DNA from: Brevipalpus yothersi
Taxonomy: Eukaryota > Arthropoda > Arachnida > Trombidiformes > Tenuipalpidae
DNA: 64,000 nt
Direction: 5' to 3'
NCBI GenBank assembly: GCA_003956705.1
Contig: QZCP01000291.1
Span: 1-64,000 of the forward strand
This document shows, one piece after another, positions 62,125 to 64,000 of this stretch. The number at the start of each line of letters is the position of its first letter. Within the stretch, counting starts at the first letter, position 1. The notes under the pieces were generated by a model. It was given only the letters and a program-made list of their open reading frames with translations, did no database searches and had not been told where the DNA came from. The position numbers were made by a program, and so were the translations under genes.

Positions 62125-64000
62125 GAAGAATGAATAGTAGTAGAGTCACAAGAGATGATTTCTATCGATCGTTCTATGCATAACCTAATAAATACACAAA
62201 CAGTGAAAATGCAAGCAAATAGGATGCAGGAAGGAAGATGAAAATAAAAGAGGAATGAAGAGAAAAGGTCGAAAAGAGAATCACGACAAAATATATATAC
62301 ATACAAGTATATATAGACTCATGTCCACTGTGCCATGTTATAATCATCATCCAATTCAACTACTACAGTTCCACCACTTTTACTACTACTACAATTTTCT
62401 TACTCCTCTCATCACTTAAATCTTCAGTATATATGTATGCGTATGTATGTTTGTTTCTCATCATCAACTAGTAAGTCTAGTAAGTGTCTAAGATGAGCCA
62501 AGAAGAAGCAGAAAATTGGACCAAATAGGAGGAGGAAATATCATGCTTGAACACATGATTGCCCTCCATAAGAATTGGAGTACAAAGTTGGAGGAAGTAT
62601 GTATTAAGAAAGGGTAACAGAAGCATGGAAGATTTGGCCAAATTTTCGTAGATGATCATCAAAGTGAGAGAAAGAGAGGAAGACGAATAAAATGGACACA
62701 CCATTTACGATGTATATGTGTACCCAGAATAGAATAACCGTTAGAAATGTACTTTACTGAATTGCCGATTGACATGGAAGTGGAATGATTTCAAGAAGAG
62801 ACGTTAAGTGAAGCAAGGAGTATGTCAAGTAAGCAATAAGTCTGTGGAAAATAGATTTAGGTCAAGTTGATCCCTCTGGAATTTTATTGCTTTCTCTCTT
62901 TCGAATCATTCTTTGCCCCCAAGTTTTTGTACTGAACTTTATTTCCATCATGCTGAGTTCCGAAAGACAAATTAAAAAATAAAAGCTTAACAAATGAAAG
63001 TTTAAATTGGTCTCATAGAAATTCTCTTTCTCTCTCTCTTTCTCTCTGTTCAAACGGTTGATATGGAATTCATGCTTATGGTTATTGGAAGAGAAATCTC
63101 ATGATGATGGTGAATTCGAATAATAATAATACTTTTGAAGACGGAAATTAATGTGTCCTCTTTCCTCTTATGTGGCATGTGAAATGAGAAATGAACAATA
63201 TCGTATTCAAAGAGCAATCTATTATCAATGCTTAAGATACGGAAAATGATGCGGAAAAGATGGGAACATCAATATTCTGTCTCTTTTGGAAGAATCGAAA
63301 ATAGTTGGGAAGAAAGAAAAAAGAAAAACAGTATCGATTGATGTGAACCAGGCAGAATCGTCTGTTTGGAAGCTGATTCGAAAGTTAAAATTAGCAAAAT
63401 TAAAACTAATATTAGCAAACTGATGAATTTGGCTGGGAATGAGAAAGATTTACACACCAGACAGTATCAGCACCATACCAGCAGTAGTAGGAACTGATAT
63501 AAATTGATTGAAATCATTTTCAAATTGATTAACTTTCAGATTACTTGATCATTGGCTAAAAATCGTAACATTTTGTGATCCTACTCATATAGAGAATTTT
63601 GTATTCCGTAATTTTATCTTGATTTCCTAAAGACGTATAGATAATCATGAAGATAGAATATACAAAATTCCGAAACGAGATACTCAAATACCAACATCAT
63701 CATCATGAACCATCGTCTATCATTCATCATGATGTAGCTCTCTCATAAGATTTACAATAAATTCATAGCCTCAGGTGCAATACTTGTAGGGATAGATTAT
63801 AACAGAGCGTTCAAACCCGAATAGAAATTAATGAATGTGATTAAATAGTTACTTTGAAGATCATAGATGGGAGAAAAAATACTGTTTAAATCATAAAAGA
63901 AAAAAGATGCATGATCCAGGAGAATCGATCGAGGTGTCCAGAAAGATGAGAGTCAACAAAAACAAAAGAATATTCAATATAAATCTGTAGAAAGTGATAG

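Overview
The window is eukaryotic nuclear DNA and most likely arthropod. It is AT-rich, with long (GA)n/(CT)n tracts, spliced genes with mostly short introns (54 to about 460 bp), AATAAA poly(A) signals and TATA/TCAGT-type promoters. The short introns, the tandem secreted lipases and a catalytically dead S1 protease suggest an acariform (astigmatid) mite. That placement is inference; no taxonomic marker such as rRNA is present. Exons were joined by hand from GT/AG sites and protein-family continuity.

Left part (1-19,000). A C2HC zinc-finger protein gene (-) and a small membrane protein gene (+) are divergent around a ~425 bp promoter. Next come a gp78/AMFR-type ER ubiquitin ligase (-) that stops right after its CUE domain, a long non-coding stretch of microsatellites with one Ser-rich hypothetical gene (-, 11.1-12.0 kb), and a three-exon DUF229-family type II membrane protein (-, 16.7-18.9 kb). 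The interval 19-24.7 kb shows no gene.

Centre (24.7-45.3 kb). Three tandem pancreatic-lipase-like secreted enzymes (+) each have three exons, an intact Ser-Asp-His triad and a PLAT-like C-terminal half. The array ends in a signal-peptide remnant of a fourth copy, fused directly to a second array. The second array is built from a unit holding GatC (+, mitochondrial Glu-tRNA(Gln) amidotransferase subunit C), farnesyl diphosphate synthase (FPPS, -, convergent with GatC) and a spacer carrying the last exon of EFA6/PSD. It contains three GatC genes, two complete four-exon FPPS genes, three spacer copies and two intact copies of the EFA6 terminal exon.

Right part (44.7-64 kb). The 3' end of an EFA6/PSD Arf-GEF gene (-) encodes its PH domain and coiled coil, and its true last exon lies inside the FPPS/GatC array. 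Its Sec7 exons were not found. A three-exon inactive S1 protease homologue (+, 51.8-52.8 kb) is flanked by a diverged direct repeat, and the second repeat copy runs into an assembly gap (258 N). From 54 to 64 kb I find only microsatellites and no supportable exon.

The main result is the composite FPPS-GatC-EFA6-exon array and its junction with the lipase array.
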